Below are positions 33,661 to 48,689 of a stretch of DNA of 64,000 bases, one piece after another. The notes under the pieces are model-generated. The model did not search any database and had not been told where the DNA came from. It worked only from the letters and a program-made list of their open reading frames with translations. A program made the position numbers and the translations under genes. This stretch comes from Dermanyssus gallinae (Eukaryota; Arthropoda; Arachnida; Mesostigmata; Dermanyssidae), in contig QVRM01004007.1 of the NCBI GenBank assembly GCA_003439945.1, positions 806,001 to 870,000 of the forward strand. The letters run 5' to 3'. The first letter of the stretch is position 1, and each line of letters begins with the position of its first letter.

Positions 33661-34879
33661 AGCATTATTCTTGTTATTATTTCTGGCGCATTGTGGGATG
33701 GATTGTATACGACCACATTAGCCTCTACTGGGCAAATTCTCTGTGCAGATGCTGTATATTTTCGGGTGCATTTGCAAGCACTTAATAAACGATGTAAGTA
33801 ATTAAATAACGAACGAGTACTAACATAAAATTAAGTTTCTAGACCTTGTAATATGACAATACGACAGGCAGTAACTTTTATTGATAGTTTGTGTTTCTTC
33901 CTGTCATCGAATTGCGGTTTACGCTTTTGACAGGTTAACAGCCACGCAAAGATTCCGACAATGTTTTATCACGCGTTTGGGCCGTATAAGTTTGTGTCCG
34001 TATGAACCCTCTTCATTGTTTAAAAACGTGGCTAACGTCACTAACGGATCGTGCGTTCCACCTCGTTGGTAGCACTTGTGAGCGCTACGTCCATTAACAC
34101 CAGCTTTTTATTCCCCTTTTGCGGGGCATACCCCTCAACCATGTTGCTATTTTTGGCCCGAAGTCTTCTTTGCTCTTGCTGGGCCAACTTAAAGAACATC
34201 CTCTGTTTTGGTTGACGTTGGTGGCGAAGTTTGAACTAGCTTATTACTCACTTGGTCTATCTGAGTACGGGAGAAAACAGAGAGGCACACATCAGGGCAG
34301 GCTACAGGTTCAACAACTGCCCCAGCTGTCGGCCATTTGGCATGACGAAAAAGCATGCTCTGAAAATATTGTGGACACCATTTGGCTTCCCTAAACTGCA
34401 CGTGAGGTAACGGTTTGAGTTCGTACTTCCTGACAATTTATCTGCATTTCTGGAAAATGCCGCTAAACGGCCGTGTCATACCTCATTTTATCTCAAAGTT
34501 TGGAAATATGCTTTTTTACGGTTGGCGCGGACAATTATACGGCAATTTAGTCTCTGGGACTTCATGGAGAAGACGCTTAACTGGGCGTACTAAAAACGAC
34601 GTATGGTATATTGCTGGCTCGATAGTGACCAAGGGTCGCCTGCAAACGTCCAACACCTGCCTGGTTTTAGGGAAAACGCGACAGAGATTAGTGGTCTACT
34701 GCGCTGCCTTTGCAGATGTCTTGTGTACATGCCTAGAACCACGTCAAGGTATTTTAGAGCATAGACAGAATGGGGATCGAGAACCCGTATAATTCAATTT
34801 CAAGAACTGGTACTTCTGCAGCACTTCTAGAAATTCGTCTCACGGAGCTGTCTTCTTCTCTTTTGTTCGGAGTAATAGG
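33661..34879. other. unassigned stretch
   Basis: Open frames on both strands (e.g. 34415-34792 plus) without recognisable domains. The 3' part may include unreadable tail of the R1-like fragment that follows. Confidence 0.35.
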
Positions 34880-35130
34880 GAAAGAAGGGACAAAAGCCAA
34901 AGCGGTCATATCAGCAATGGAAGTGACGGCTGGGGGTGGGAATGGCGTAAGGCCTCATAGTAGACCGTGCTCCACGGCGTTGGACCCAGTACTGAGCCTT
35001 GCAACGCTCCCGCTGAAATCATGTAGATCGCGCCGTAACCTACTTTTCAGTCTCGCAGGTATATTTTAGGAAATAAGAAGGTATGATGTGCGCAGTCAAT
35101 ATAGGGCAAAGCAAATGAATCTGTGATACG
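34880..35130 (-). pseudogene. R1-like RT fragment (C3)
   Basis: The minus strand reads LRIIPSYF-like sequence and ETEK, then after a frameshift ISAGALQGSVLGPTPWSTVYYEALR. This is RT box B of R1/Jockey-type elements (ITAGVPQGSVLGP.LWN..YD..L). Nothing downstream is readable as the Y-x-D-D box. Confidence 0.65.
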
Positions 35131-35289
35131 CCCACTCTAGTATTCAAGTGTTTTTTGCTTTCTGCAAAATGCTCTAGGTATTTATTCCAGCAACTTGAGC
35201 TCGTCGGCTAGGCCACATCAGCGTCGTTGTTCTAGCACTGCCTTATTTATCTATATAGGTGATGGAGAGGTGGAGAAATATTCACTGAC

Positions 35290-35310
35290 GTATATATATA
35301 TATATATATA
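35290..35310. repeat. (TA)n microsatellite
   Basis: Short AT run. A similar run is at 36211-36230. Confidence 0.9.
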
Positions 35311-35639
35311 AACACCAGAAAATACCAATTGTATACCAATATAAAAATAACGGTATGCAATGGTCACGGCATTCTACGTATCTTTGGAGAATACAGATGA
35401 CTCTGAGTGTGACAGATGCTGAACAATTTAGAACTTTAGTTCGCGTAATTTGACCATGGCAAAACGAGACCGGCTAGGTGTGGGCAGGCCCATTGTCGTG
35501 GTCAAACAGCACAGTCCTGTTCTGCACCGCGGTCAATTAAAAGAATACTTTTTGCTTCGGTCGAGTTGTACCCTGATGGAAGGTCCTTCGCCGCATTGGT
35601 TGATTAATTTCATGTTCATCATTATCACCCTAACCAAGG

Positions 35640-35860
35640 CCAATATCTTCCCTCTTCTAGAGTGAAGTGCACGCACGCCAGTTTTTGCTTAACTGTTAGC
35701 TCATGTGGTGGCCAATTTGCTTTATTTTCATGCATAAGTGCGGATGCAGTATCTGACGTACTGCACCCTAATGCCGATATTTCTCCGCTACTTCGTGCAG
35801 CTTTCATCGACGGTCAGTCATCACAAATTTGTTGACTTCAAGCACATGTTTCTCATCCGA
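35640..35860 (-). pseudogene. mariner transposase fragment
   Basis: The minus strand reads MTDRR, KLHEVAEKYRH, then MHENKANWPPHELTVKQKL followed by VHFTLEE. This resembles the mariner stretch between the HTH region (..TDRRLTVREIAE..) and 'KWVPRLLT.DQK..RV'. There is one stop inside, and the catalytic D..D..D blocks are absent. Confidence 0.45.
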
Positions 35861-36939
35861 AGTCATCCAGAACGTGGTGCGTTATTATTGCCCATGTTAC
35901 CTCTATAAAATGAGGCAATCCGTGTGGTAATGGTACTGTATGCTCCGTTGCAGTTTATGTTTATTACAGCACGGTACTTGTTTTGGTCCATTGTCACTGA
36001 AGAGGCGGATACGTCACAGTTGCACGACTGGCTACAAACGCAATTCGAAATGAATCCACATAATCCACATAACAGGTTCATTCAAATATAATATAAAATA
36101 ATTCTACTAAAATAACAAAAAAAAATATCTTAAGCATCCTTGTTTTTATGTTACTTTAATCATCCTAGACTGTTTTGCAAATAATCCATATATGTATATA
36201 CACAAAAAAGTATATATATATATATATATACTTACACCAGATAAAGCTTTTGAAAATACGTGCGCCATCATTTTGAAAAGACACTCTTAAGTAACTTTTG
36301 TTGCACCAACGTATACAACCAAACTCAACGGTGACCACTTATAAACTTGTGGAAGAAGTTGAAGTTACCCAAGATTTAGAATAACTTAACAGTGGATTTC
36401 TCACAAAGCAAGTAACGCCAACAATTTGGAGCGCAGACACGCCTGCTTCTCTCTCCTCACTCGCCACCGCCAAGTTTCGTCTGCCATAGATCGTCTGGTA
36501 AACCGCGATGAAAAATGGGCCTTTTACGGGAGCAGGCAATGATTCTGGTTTGACGGTTCTCCGTCTAGTTCCTAAAATTAATTTTAAAAAAACGTTGTTC
36601 GCGTTCGTCCAAAATCAAAGGCATCGTTCATTTCGAACTTCTGAAATGGAATCAAACCATTAACATTGATTTCTACTGCCAGTAGCTCCAACTATGTCTA
36701 GGAAAATTATCTCAAACGCGTCCACAACCCCTGGACAGGCAAGGGCCATCTTTCCCTTAGATACTTTAGCATAACCTACCTTAAAGGAATACACGCTCTG
36801 GGCTGGCAACTGATTGGAAGCCCACGCTCTGGGCATTGCGCTTTTGCGCATTTATAATTATGATGATTATTGTCATCACATGTATTTGACTCATATTGAA
36901 TATGTATATAACACTCCGTGTACTCCTCGTGAAAGTATG
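35861..36939. other. unassigned spacer
   Basis: No recognised element apart from a (TA)n run at 36211-36230. Confidence 0.35.
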
Positions 36940-38643
36940 TATTTGAACAGACCATGATTGTGGCCATGAACTTACATTCTGTATCTTGTACAGACGTGGC
37001 GATTGTCACATGCGAGACCAGCCCAGGGATGAAAGGCACTGAAAATATCCAGGTTTCTAACCTCTCGTCGGACTTGTTCAACTTTATTTTCCCATTCTAA
37101 AGTAAAGTCTTCAATCTCAATCGAATTATCTCAACGATCGGTGCACAGCCTGACAATAGGCACACAAAGCGGCTCCTTGCCCGCATTGACACACAAAGTA
37201 CTCGCTTCTCGCTTTATGTACATTGTGAAACACTTTTCAAGCAAACCAGGGTTTGCCTAAGTGAGGTTTTTCTATACTGTGTCAAGACCATACATCAGCC
37301 TTAGGACAATCTTGGGGTTGAAAAGTGTCAGTGCCGTCGGAACGGACAGTCGCCGGACGTCGCCGACCTCCCCACCAAAAGAGACTAGGGCGATGCGCAC
37401 TGTTTCGATGTGCGCAGTGAAGGTCGTCCCAGTAAAATGGCGCCGGATGTCTAGATACCGGAAAGAGTTGACAAATTATAAGGACTGTCCGTCGCAACGT
37501 ACAATGTGCTTGGCAGCCAATCAAACTTTTGAATTTCACGGCTTTTGTCTTTATGGTGTTTATTTCCAGCCCCCTTGAGACGAACACCTCTGCCAGAGAA
37601 GTGATGCGCTTGATGGCACCCAGGTTTTGATAAGTGACCACTCTGCCATCGGCGTATATAACAACTATTGCTTCCTGTCGATTATAGCCGACAAAATCGA
37701 GAAGCAGAAAAGTAAAGGAGACGCAGCCCAGTGGGTCAGCTTGCGGAGTTCCCACTTTTTGCTTTGCCCGCAACATTTCCTGTTTATCCTGGACTAGTAA
37801 GGTGTCCTCATCAAAGAAGCTTGAAATTACGCTCAGAAGAGAACCACCAACTATTGCGTGTTAGAATGACTTAACCAAGAAGAGATCTCGAGGTACTTTG
37901 TCAAAGGCTTTGACGCAGTATTTAAAGAGTGCATACAAATGGTCTTCGGGTTTTGCCACAGCGCGATCTATCTCTGACTGAAGCACATGGATTGCATCAC
38001 GCGCTCGCCGACCTCTCCGGAAGCGGATTTGCCCCAGCGGAAGGGTCAGGTCGACCACATATTCGATCCGTTTTATAATCAACTTGCAAAATATCTTATT
38101 TAACGTCCTTTTAGACGCTATACCACAATATGAGTTTAGGTCTCGTCTGTCATCGCCATGCTTGCCCTCAAATAGCAGAGAAAGCCTGGCGATAGCTAGG
38201 CTCTTGGAATTATCCTCATCATGGTCTCGTTGAATAAATCACAAAGATGGTTTGCCAAGGGTAGCTCAGACTGTACCCAGTGCTCATAGTACACCTGGTC
38301 CGGCCCCGCACTCCTTATTTTCGGAAGAGAGCGCAAATTCAGCAGATTCATTGTATCCTGCTTCAATGTGAGCGGGCGCTCAGTCATTGGAGCCAAATGT
38401 TCCGTCTCGCGGTTATATAGGGGACTAGTGAGGTGACTTTTTACCTCGTCGTCGCCGAGCAGGTGGTTCGTCCCCCCTACGAGGTGACACAACATAGGCT
38501 AAAAGCTTCTGTTCCGCTTTTTTGAGCAGTCGGATTTCCTCCCGCCTATCGTATCCACTCTTGCGGTCATAGCATAGCTTTATGTAAGCATTTCTACTTG
38601 AAGTAGTCAAACCTGTGCCTTGCGGTGGTGCCGTTGCGCTCAC
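36940..38643 (-). pseudogene. family A non-LTR retrotransposon (A2)
   Basis: Longest family A copy. From 38643 down on the minus strand: REEIRLLKKAEQKLLAYV, then RSAGPDQVYYEHWVQ and LANHLCDLFNE (38370-38220), IIKRIEYVVD with FRRGRRARDAIHVLQSEI (38080-37950), box A region LYALFKYCVKAFDKVPRD, box B VGTPQADPLGCVSF, box C VIYADGRVV, GLEINTIKTKAVKF, and a frameshifted thumb to about 36950. Compared with A1 it adds roughly 110 codons upstream of the RT. Box A has lost its Asp (LFKYCVKAFD) and box C is YADG, so it is inactive. Confidence 0.8.
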
Positions 38644-39115
38644 CTAGCGTAAGACCTCGAGCATTTCAGGGTGGGCGAAATGGCAAGCCTGAGAAGACCA
38701 CTGTCGTGATCTCTTCTGGCTTGATTTCTTCCACATGGCTTCACTTCTTATGGTTCTCTCTAGTAGTTCACAACAAGTATCCACATTACCTAAGAAGCCC
38801 ACTTCGAGGCTATCAATCGCTAAAAATTAACATTCTACATGCCTCGTGGCAACCAGAGGTGGATGGCCTCGCTGCTTTGTCTAAATATCAGGGCTATTTG
38901 CAACTGCTGATACCTGCAGGTGCTTTCTTACATTCATATTGAGAACATCGAAGCTTTTAACTTCGCCATCGACAATGTTGTGAAATAGTAGGTCAGTGGT
39001 GCTTTTCCTGTTATACCTTAACTACATATGGTTTTCGCGTGCATTTGCACGTCTTAGTTCAAAGTATTCCATCAACTAAAGCCGCACCTCTCCCTTATCG
39101 TTAGTAGGGACCCCA
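38644..39115. other. unassigned spacer
   Basis: Lies between two family A copies. No recognised domain. Confidence 0.35.
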
Positions 39116-39370
39116 CTATCGATACAGGCATTGAAGTCGCCAAAAAAATTGTTCTTCCTCACACATTGCGCTGATTTCCACTACCAGCCCGCAACTCGCT
39201 AGCAGGTACACAAAGCCGCTTTTTGTCATCCACGGCAAGCAAAGAACTCGCTTCGCATATATTGTGAAGCATCTCTCTAGCTGCACAACATTTGCCGAGG
39301 AAACATGGCCCCACACCCTGCCAAGGCTGTAGCTCAACATTGCACAATCTTAAGCTCAAAAAGACGCACG
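39116..39370 (-). pseudogene. family A fragment (A4)
   Basis: The minus-strand frame MLSYSLGRVWGHV, NVVQLERCFTIYAKRVLCLP, SGFVYLLASC aligns with A1 residues around LMYGLDRVWNHL to RFVYLMSGC. It is thumb-region sequence only. A separate copy, since A2 already contains this region. Confidence 0.75.
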
Positions 39371-40581
39371 GCCACACCCAAAGACAGTCGTCGAGGGTCT
39401 CTCACCTCTGTGCAACGTCCACCAACGGAACCATATCAACTGGCGCTTGGTCTATTGCTCCTCTTTGTCTCTCACAGTTCTATAGAAGCAGTCGCAGAGA
39501 CCTAGTAGTCTCCGCAGTAGCATATCTACATCTGTTCAGTCACTTGCGAAGAGCCTGACCACCAGGCGCGATAAAGATTTCCGCAATAATTTTCTTGTAC
39601 GTCGACGAGCCATGCGTATAGGTTGACAGCTGACGTTTTGGCTGCCAGCCGGGCCACTCTCTGAGCGCGTTGAATCTGCATGGTCCAGCATCACTTCGAG
39701 ATCTCCCACTCGACCAGATGCGCTGCCTTTTTGCATACGAAGCTTTGTTTTGCCGCTCGTCCTCCGTTGGACGGTGAAAAAAACCATTGTCGGCCTTGTC
39801 TTTTCTCGCCTCTGCGGTAGTCTCCGTTGACTATGTTGTGGTCGCTCAATCATTATGATAATTAGGAAATAGGCTTGCTTTCGTGTGTTCGTTTAGCCAA
39901 ACAACGACGAGAGCTTTTGCATCGACCAAAGAGAGCGAGTGGAAGAGCCATACAACTAAGGGGCCATTTTGACTCAGGAAATCATTGCAGCGACTGAGAG
40001 CTCATATGAGATCACTTGTTCTATTGAATGACGATACTATCCACATTATTATAAAATGTCAGATTTATCGTACGGCGAGCCTCTTCTTGATCATGTACAC
40101 GTCTTTGGTAAACTTCCTGCATAAAAAAAGTGGTATGTTTAGTTAGCTAAACATACCACGACTCAAATATATCGTAACACATTTAGCTTGCGGCGATTTA
40201 ATTTATTATCTTTGTGGCTTTCAGCTAAGTCGGTTCATGATACTGTCGCTAAATGAAGGCTTAAAGTGCTCAAGCCTTGCGTTTCCATCCAGATCCAGCA
40301 ACGAAAGGGCTTTGGACGCCCTCGAGTACTGTGCGACGTGGCTTAAGGATCTTACATCTCATATAATAAGAGCTACCGTTTCCACTCACATGGACTCTGT
40401 TATGTGTGGTTCAAATTGAGCGACGTGCTTCGCCGTAAAACCACCGCCGCCTCCATTGTCTGCGTAATTGATGAACGGGTTACAGCGAGCCGTCTTCGCA
40501 TGTTTTCCTACGCCACTTATGTCTCTTGATAATTACTACTGACAGTGCACCGTTGCTATTGTCAATCAGTAGAGATTCAAG

Positions 40582-40622
<41 letters not shown>

Positions 40623-43429
40623 TATTTTATATAATAAACCAATTCTACAGTGTCATCTAGGACATGTGTTTTTAGGATCCACTAACGCAGAACTTACATT
40701 TATTTTTATACGGTATTCTGCGAAGAAATATTCTACATCCTCCTGTCGATAATTCATATTTAAATAGTTAATATATATTTTATTTATTTGTTTAGTACCG
40801 GTTGTATCACTAAGAAAAATAATCAAGATGGTTTTATAGCAACGACTAACCCTGAATGTTAAGCCGTTTCTTCTTGTGTGTGTTTCCAACCAAGTCACTT
40901 ACTGTGACGAGCTGAACGAATCAAAGCCGCTGACGGATTCAACGTTATTTGACGCTCTAATCCTAGTTCATCGTTAAACTTGATAAACGACAAACGGTTG
41001 CCTTAATAGGCCCGTGGCCCCCTCAGTAGAGGAGTTTAACACTATCATTCAGATAAATACAATCCATTACTGTATGCATTTGATAAACACGAAGTCGATC
41101 AATAGGCACATGTATACAACTACAATTGTTTTCTAACAATATTCAACATGGGAAAGTTTTTCCACTTTGTACGTTTTACCACCAATAAGAGCCAGAAATA
41201 TGATATCACCAACATTACAACGTTAAAATAAATTTAAATCCTTTATCATTTTGCTAATTAATTATTGTTTAAAACACAATGCCAAGCATTAATTGGCTGG
41301 TCCTTAGCCTAATCGATAGCCCAGTGTGATCATTAACTGCATTGTTTGCAGTCAACAACGGGGCAACGCTTGAAGCGTGGCAGCCCTGAGAATCCTTATG
41401 GTCTATAGAACAATATATTAGCACAGCGGCTGTAAGTTCTGGTTAGCACAGACCTCTGGGACCCGAAAGGCGATGAGAGACGCCGCTTGTGAGGAAAACC
41501 CGTCAAAGGAGAAAGGAATAGGGCCCTCAAATTTGGTAGGCTGAATTGAACTCCATTACGCACGAAGCGTCTGTGGAGGACTTTGATCTTGGCTGTCACC
41601 GTGAGCCAGCTCCTAACGGGACACGAAGATTTTCAATTTCACGTATTTAGAATAGGGAAAATGGCTGGAAGCACTGCCAAAGCAAAACCGAAGTCACGTC
41701 TGAGTACACAGCCTTGTTGTAACGACGTCACGCTAATACAATTTATCTAAGTCGCGTCTCGACTGAACCAATACTGCTTGTCTTGTTGATATTATGGTGC
41801 GTGTCAGGGAAAAGAAAAACCGTTCTAACAAGGACCCGTGGGCTGTCTCAGAACAGCTAGGATCTCAAATTCTTCTCCCCCTCCGATCGTTTAAAGTTAT
41901 ACGTTTGTTAACTATGTCGTCCGTGTGTGCGTACTGCATTTTTACGTCCTTGTTTAAAATCTTTTATTAAAGCTTTGTCGGCCTGGTCGAACCGTTTACA
42001 CTCGTATAGGTTCCTAGGTTATTTACTTTCCATGTTTTTATGACCAGAGCGGTAACAAAAACTCCGGCAAACATGCATAACTTTAGAGGATTGTGAGGAA
42101 AATGAGAGAACGAATGTGCTGCTAAGATTTTTCCAGATCGTGTGCATGCAACTCAGAGGCACCTTACCTCCTGTTAGAAAACAGAGCGATAAAGCATTAA
42201 AAGACGCTACCCTTACCCAAAGTGTGGTTGATTCCTAGATTGAATAGTGAGCGCGGGTGAACTGCCTTCACTCTGTTTCAATGAGCCGCTACTGACACTT
42301 TTACTCGGTATTTTGAAGAAATACTATATAAATTACGGTTATTTGTAGTTATCGCAGTGCACAACAAGCATCGCGAACCACGAACGTAACGACAAACCCA
42401 TGCCTGTGGAAAAGGGCATTGTAATTCTTCCCTGAGAGCAATAATCTGCCACCAACAGCATGGCTGTGCAAAGGAACGATCCACAAGTATGGGTGGATCG
42501 AACCTTTAAAGTTAAAATACGGATTAATTAATAAAATAAAGATTTTTTGGAAATCCGTAAGGCTTGTGGTTAGAGCCGCTAATGAATGTCATACTACCTC
42601 AGGATCTGAGGCTGGTATTTTAAAAGCTCAATGTATGATACAAACTCTGCGCCGATATATATATATATAGAAAACATTGTGATGATTTATTAATCATTTA
42701 CAATACGCTTGCACACTTGACAGTGCTCGCCTCCGCTTAATATTATCACAACATCCAGCTGCGATAATACTGTGTAGTGGCGTGGCCAAATATACAGAAT
42801 GGAGATATAAACGGTTAAACGAGCTGTCTTGAAACAAACATAAATGCAAGTTTGTACACGTTTGCCGAATAAGCAATGCCTGAAGTCTACGTGCACAAGA
42901 AATGTGGAATCACTTTCAATCGCCAAATAAAATGTAGCTATAGTCGAGCTTACTAAAGCTGGCTCTTCGCTGGGGAATCCACTTATGAGAAAGTTTACTG
43001 AACTCTACTAAACCGTACTGAACCAGTGCGGATGTTTATGGCCGACTATATCAATCATCCATCGTTTCGAGGCTCACATGCTGCTTAAATGTGTAAGCTC
43101 CGTTCTACAAAACAAACATAGAACTTTGAACGAACCAAATGACGTACGATAGGTTTGTTATGAATATGTGCAGATAGTGCAAGAGAGAAATTGATCGTTG
43201 TATTTTTAAACAACTGCCACGCGAGAATAAGTTTGATTTGTGGTTTGTTATCCGGTGAAACAAGCTCTGCAGTATCGTCTACCTACAAGCGCCAGATTGC
43301 ATATTTTGGTACTGTGAATAGTTCACTGATTATTTGGCTTAGTGAGTTGCAAGCGACGCACATGACAACTATGAGTATATATACCTCTATGAGTATATAG
43401 GCCGCTAGCACTTCTAGCAGCATTTTACA
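39371..43429. other. long stretch without recognisable genes
   Basis: Open frames such as 39536-39853 (minus, Arg-rich) and 41396-41599 (minus) are anonymous. It contains (TA)n at 40585-40613 and 42656-42670. No RNA gene, exon or element found. Confidence 0.4.
40130..40159. repeat. short perfect hairpin
   Basis: GTGGTATGTTTAG (40130-40142) pairs perfectly with 40147-40159, with a 4-nt loop TTAG. A run of seven A precedes it. Confidence 0.85.
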
Positions 43430-45763
43430 CCCACTGCCATCTCTGCGGTCTCCACTTGTAGAACCTTCTCCTCACCTCGCCAGGCAGCTGCCAGCAAATG
43501 GAGGGCCATCACCTAGTCAACATCTACCGCCGTCTTCTTATTTTCTTCTTTGCCGGTTACTCTCTAACGCCAAGATAACTCGCAGGTTCCAAAGGAAGCA
43601 AGAATCTCTCTGCGCTAGCTCTTCCATCGTCCGCTCAAAGGTGTCGTATAAATAATGACAAAGCGAGCTGGCCCACGCTGCTTACCTTTAGCCCAAAAGA
43701 CCTCCACGTTGACAAAGAAACCCCACGAGGCTGTAGCCTGGCTAGGGGAAGGGTGGTCCTTTTCGGAGCTGCCGCTCTCACTTGCATAGAGGCCGAGGGC
43801 CGAAGCCAGTACGTAATAGTGCAAAAATCCGCGATCAGATCGCCGCTCACAAGCTTTCCATGGATTTTAATGTGCGAAGCGCCATTCGAATCTTAATTTC
43901 CGATGACACGATTGCTCCCGTAATGGACGAGTCGATTAGTAGGATGGTGCATCCTTCTGCCTCTAAAGAGGACGTGGTGCCACCTTTCTCTATTGGCTTG
44001 CCGGCTGTCGGGTTGCGCTCGAGCGAGGATGTCGCCAAGGCACTTCCCACCTTGCTATTTGGTGTGGAGGGAGGCTTCGACGGCCTCAAGCCCGATCATC
44101 TAAAATCCCTTCTTCCTGCCAACAGAGACCACAACGATGTGTTAAAAACACTCGCTAAGGTATGCGACATCATACGTAACAAGCAAGTTTCGGAGGCTGT
44201 GAGAAGCGTCATATATGACGGGTGGCTCATTGGCCTGAAAAATAATATCGGGGATACCGACTCATACACGTTGGCTGCACTCTGCGTAGACCGGCTACAA
44301 TGACCCTGCCTAATTTTTCGCGGAAATTATTTCTTGCGCGTCTCATAAAATTAGATTTTACAAATGCGTTTAACTTAAACAAACAAGGGCATCTCTTGAC
44401 AGAGGTTTCCGAGCACGCATTGGCCCTATTTCCAATCATGCGCCAGGCATTTAGAAGGCCATGTGCATACTGCGACCAGGTGATCACAGAATTTAACAGC
44501 CAGCTCCCGGGGATCCTTGTAAAGTATCGGTGTGAACTGGACCTGCTCGGTATGGCGATGTTCCCCGAATGATTGGCCCGGTACTGGCCTAGAATCTTTT
44601 CTAGGCAAGCTCCCGGCTCGAGGAGCAACTCTCCCGGCTTTACCAGCGGCTGGGTCATCTCGGGAGACACCAAGTCTACTCTCTGCTCCGACATGTAATG
44701 GGAGTAAAAAGGTCTTACCCGTACTACGGAGACTACCTGCCTTCCTTCTGCGGCCAGAAATTTTGGGCCTTGACGACCAGGTGAAAAGAGCCTTGAGAAA
44801 CATTCTTCATGCTTGATGATAGGGCATGGACGCAAGCAAGCCTACTGGTCCGGCTGGCTAGAATGAGCATACGCTCGGCTACGGATCTTGCCTTGCCCGC
44901 TTTTTTGTCTTGTCACATAGCTGCGCCTCTGCAGTGGTCGCTACAGCCGGCGGATCAATCAGCCACCAACAAGACGCTGTTCGAATCTGGGACGCGCGAC
45001 TGTCTGGTCGTCCTTCTGAAAAACAGGTCACTAGGTAGAAGAGGTGAGACCAGATCGTTATTCAAGCTACCGACATAACTCTTCTGTCGATTCGCCTGCG
45101 ATTTAGATGTAGACGACACTGTACTGAAAGCGGTCTCATCCGACGCCGCCGGAGAGTCGTTCGACGTTTTTTCGTCCGAGCTCGTCTGCAGTAAGCTGGC
45201 CAACGTCTAGTTTCGTGTTGACATTGGCCTCAGACATGGCATTGCCATATTTGAGAGAGAGGAATGTCTATGTGGTGGGACGCTGGATGAACGTGCCCTG
45301 CACCGGCTTAGCTGGAGTAAGCTGGCCAGGCTTACGCAAGGCCGCCACGATGCCATTAATGACATCCTCAACCGCGCTTTTGGACAAGCCGGCTACCGCG
45401 TCACACTGACGCCTGGTGAACGTCAGAGGGACGACAGGTGTCGACCGATGGCCTTACCAGTCAGGACTGGGAAGATAGTCGCGCAATGGTGTGAGACGTT
45501 ACTGTCTCGGAGACGTATGCCCTCGGCCATCGTACACTAACCAGCGCGGGCGTCGATCACATCATTCATCAACAAGCGATGCACAACCGGCGTCTATATG
45601 CGCATCTTCTTTGAGGATCATGTTTTAATTGAGTTCGGTCTCGAGTCATCTAGCGTTTGGAGCACGAATGCACTCAAACTGAGAAAAGAGCTTGGGAAGA
45701 AGCTCTTTGAGGACACGGCGGGGCCAAGGTCGGCCGCGTTCCTCCGACAGAGGGTAGACGTGT
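43430..45763 (+). pseudogene. family B RLE-type non-LTR retrotransposon, longest copy (B2)
   Basis: Blocks in order on the plus strand: SWPTLLTFSPKDLHVDKETPRG (about 43660-43730); MDFNVRSAIRILISDDTIAP (43861-43920); GGFDGLKPDHLKSLL (44070-44113); after a frameshift the RT box A KLDFTNAFN (44345-44371); then MGIRSA-like MSIRSATDLALPAFLS (44860-44910). The tail reads RVDIGLRHGIA, a CLCGG...LHRLSW knuckle in which the last Cys is Trp, GRHDAINDILNRAF (45341-45382), and GPRSAAFLRQR before the stop at 45761-45763. The 173-codon frame 43782-44303 is the longest piece. The region between box A and the C-terminal blocks, where box B and Y-x-D-D would be, is short (44380-44820) and unreadable. The R-H-D / P-D / D tail suggests a restriction-like endonuclease; here the PD position reads PM, so it is broken. 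Confidence 0.8.
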
Positions 45764-46001
45764 AGTCCAATATATGTACGAATACTAATAAGCTAAGAGA
45801 GCACCGCATAGCTACATGCAATAGTGATTTGGCAAAAAATACGTGGACATAATCCAAATTCACTTTGCGGGTGTCGCTGCCGTGTTCTATTATCACATAG
45901 TAATGCTCTGTTTGCACGATTTATTCACACCCGACTAGCTGCGAGGAATTCGAGTACCAACTATCGTGAGACTTTGCAACGTATACATAGGTGTTAGACT
46001 T
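45764..46001. other. 3' flank of B2
   Basis: Presumed 3' untranslated region of the family B copy or spacer. No feature visible. Confidence 0.3.
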
Positions 46002-46190
46002 GTGTAGCGGCGGTGACTCGGGCAATTAGCGTGCGGTTAAAAACAAGGCGCTGCCATAAAACCATGAACTACTAGCACAGGTTGTCGCCATCATGGTTGT
46101 CGCCATCTCAAACTTATCGCAGGTTCGAGCCCCGAAATCGGTGGAGGCATTCATCGTTTCAGGTTTATTTAAAAGACTGAAGAAAACGAG
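46002..46190 (+). mobile_element. tRNA-derived SINE B, copy 1
   Basis: Starts TGTAGCGGCGGTGACTCGGG and has CGCAGGTTCGAGCCCCG (B-box like) at about 46120-46136. The same outline, TGTAGCGGCGG, ..TAACGC.CGGTT and TTCGAGCCCCG, recurs at 57625. The head is longer than a normal tRNA because of an internal expansion (GTTGTCGCCAT repeated). Confidence 0.55.
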
Positions 46191-46479
46191 GTTCGGTGAT
46201 GTTTAAGGAGCCGAAAATATAGCAGCAACAATCTGTATCAAGCTCTGTATTTAAAATCAAATCACATGTTTTCAAGTGGTGAAAATGTGAGGATCTGCTT
46301 ATGCTACTCAAGCAGTGTTCCAAAACACTGCGAAAATATGGTGCTCTCGATTTTGCGACAGACGTAAAGAGACCAAAGATGACCCTTGTTTGGAAAGGGC
46401 TTCCACGTTTGCCGCTTGATTCTATCGTCAATTAACTACAGCATCCCGAAATTTAAAGAACGTCGCGCAAAACATCTGA

Positions 46480-46700
46480 CGCAACAGGCTTAACCTCTAG
46501 GCAAAGAACTCTAGGATCGTCCATCACGGCAACGCACCGGCGCACGCGTAATTACCGATTTCGGATTGTTTGATGAAAGTTCGATATCTATATTTCCGCA
46601 ACATCCGCAGGAGTTTCAAAGGGTGAGGAAGAAGGTGGCACAAGTGCATTGCAGCCGGCGGGAGCTATTTTGACGGGAAAAAAACACCTCGGAAGATTAG
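46480..46700 (+). pseudogene. mariner transposase fragment
   Basis: The plus strand reads IVHHGNAPAHA, which is the mariner LLHHDNAPAH block with Gly for the second catalytic Asp. After a gap follow RRSFKG and [17 protein letters not shown], the C-terminal signature. The SPDLAPCDFFLFP block that should lie between is deleted. It lies next to a large (TA)n tract. Confidence 0.6.
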
Positions 46701-46750
46701 GTACATATTATGTGCACAAATGTGTATCACAACTTTTTGATTTATCGTCG

Positions 46751-48689
<1,939 letters not shown>

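Noticed and set aside
43635..43850. minus-strand frames near 43.6-43.85 kb as genes
   Set aside because: They overlap the N-terminal block of B2 on the opposite strand.
44227..44835. 202-codon minus-strand frame as a gene
   Set aside because: It is antisense to family B copy B2, whose plus-strand blocks match a known protein layout; the minus frame has no domain.
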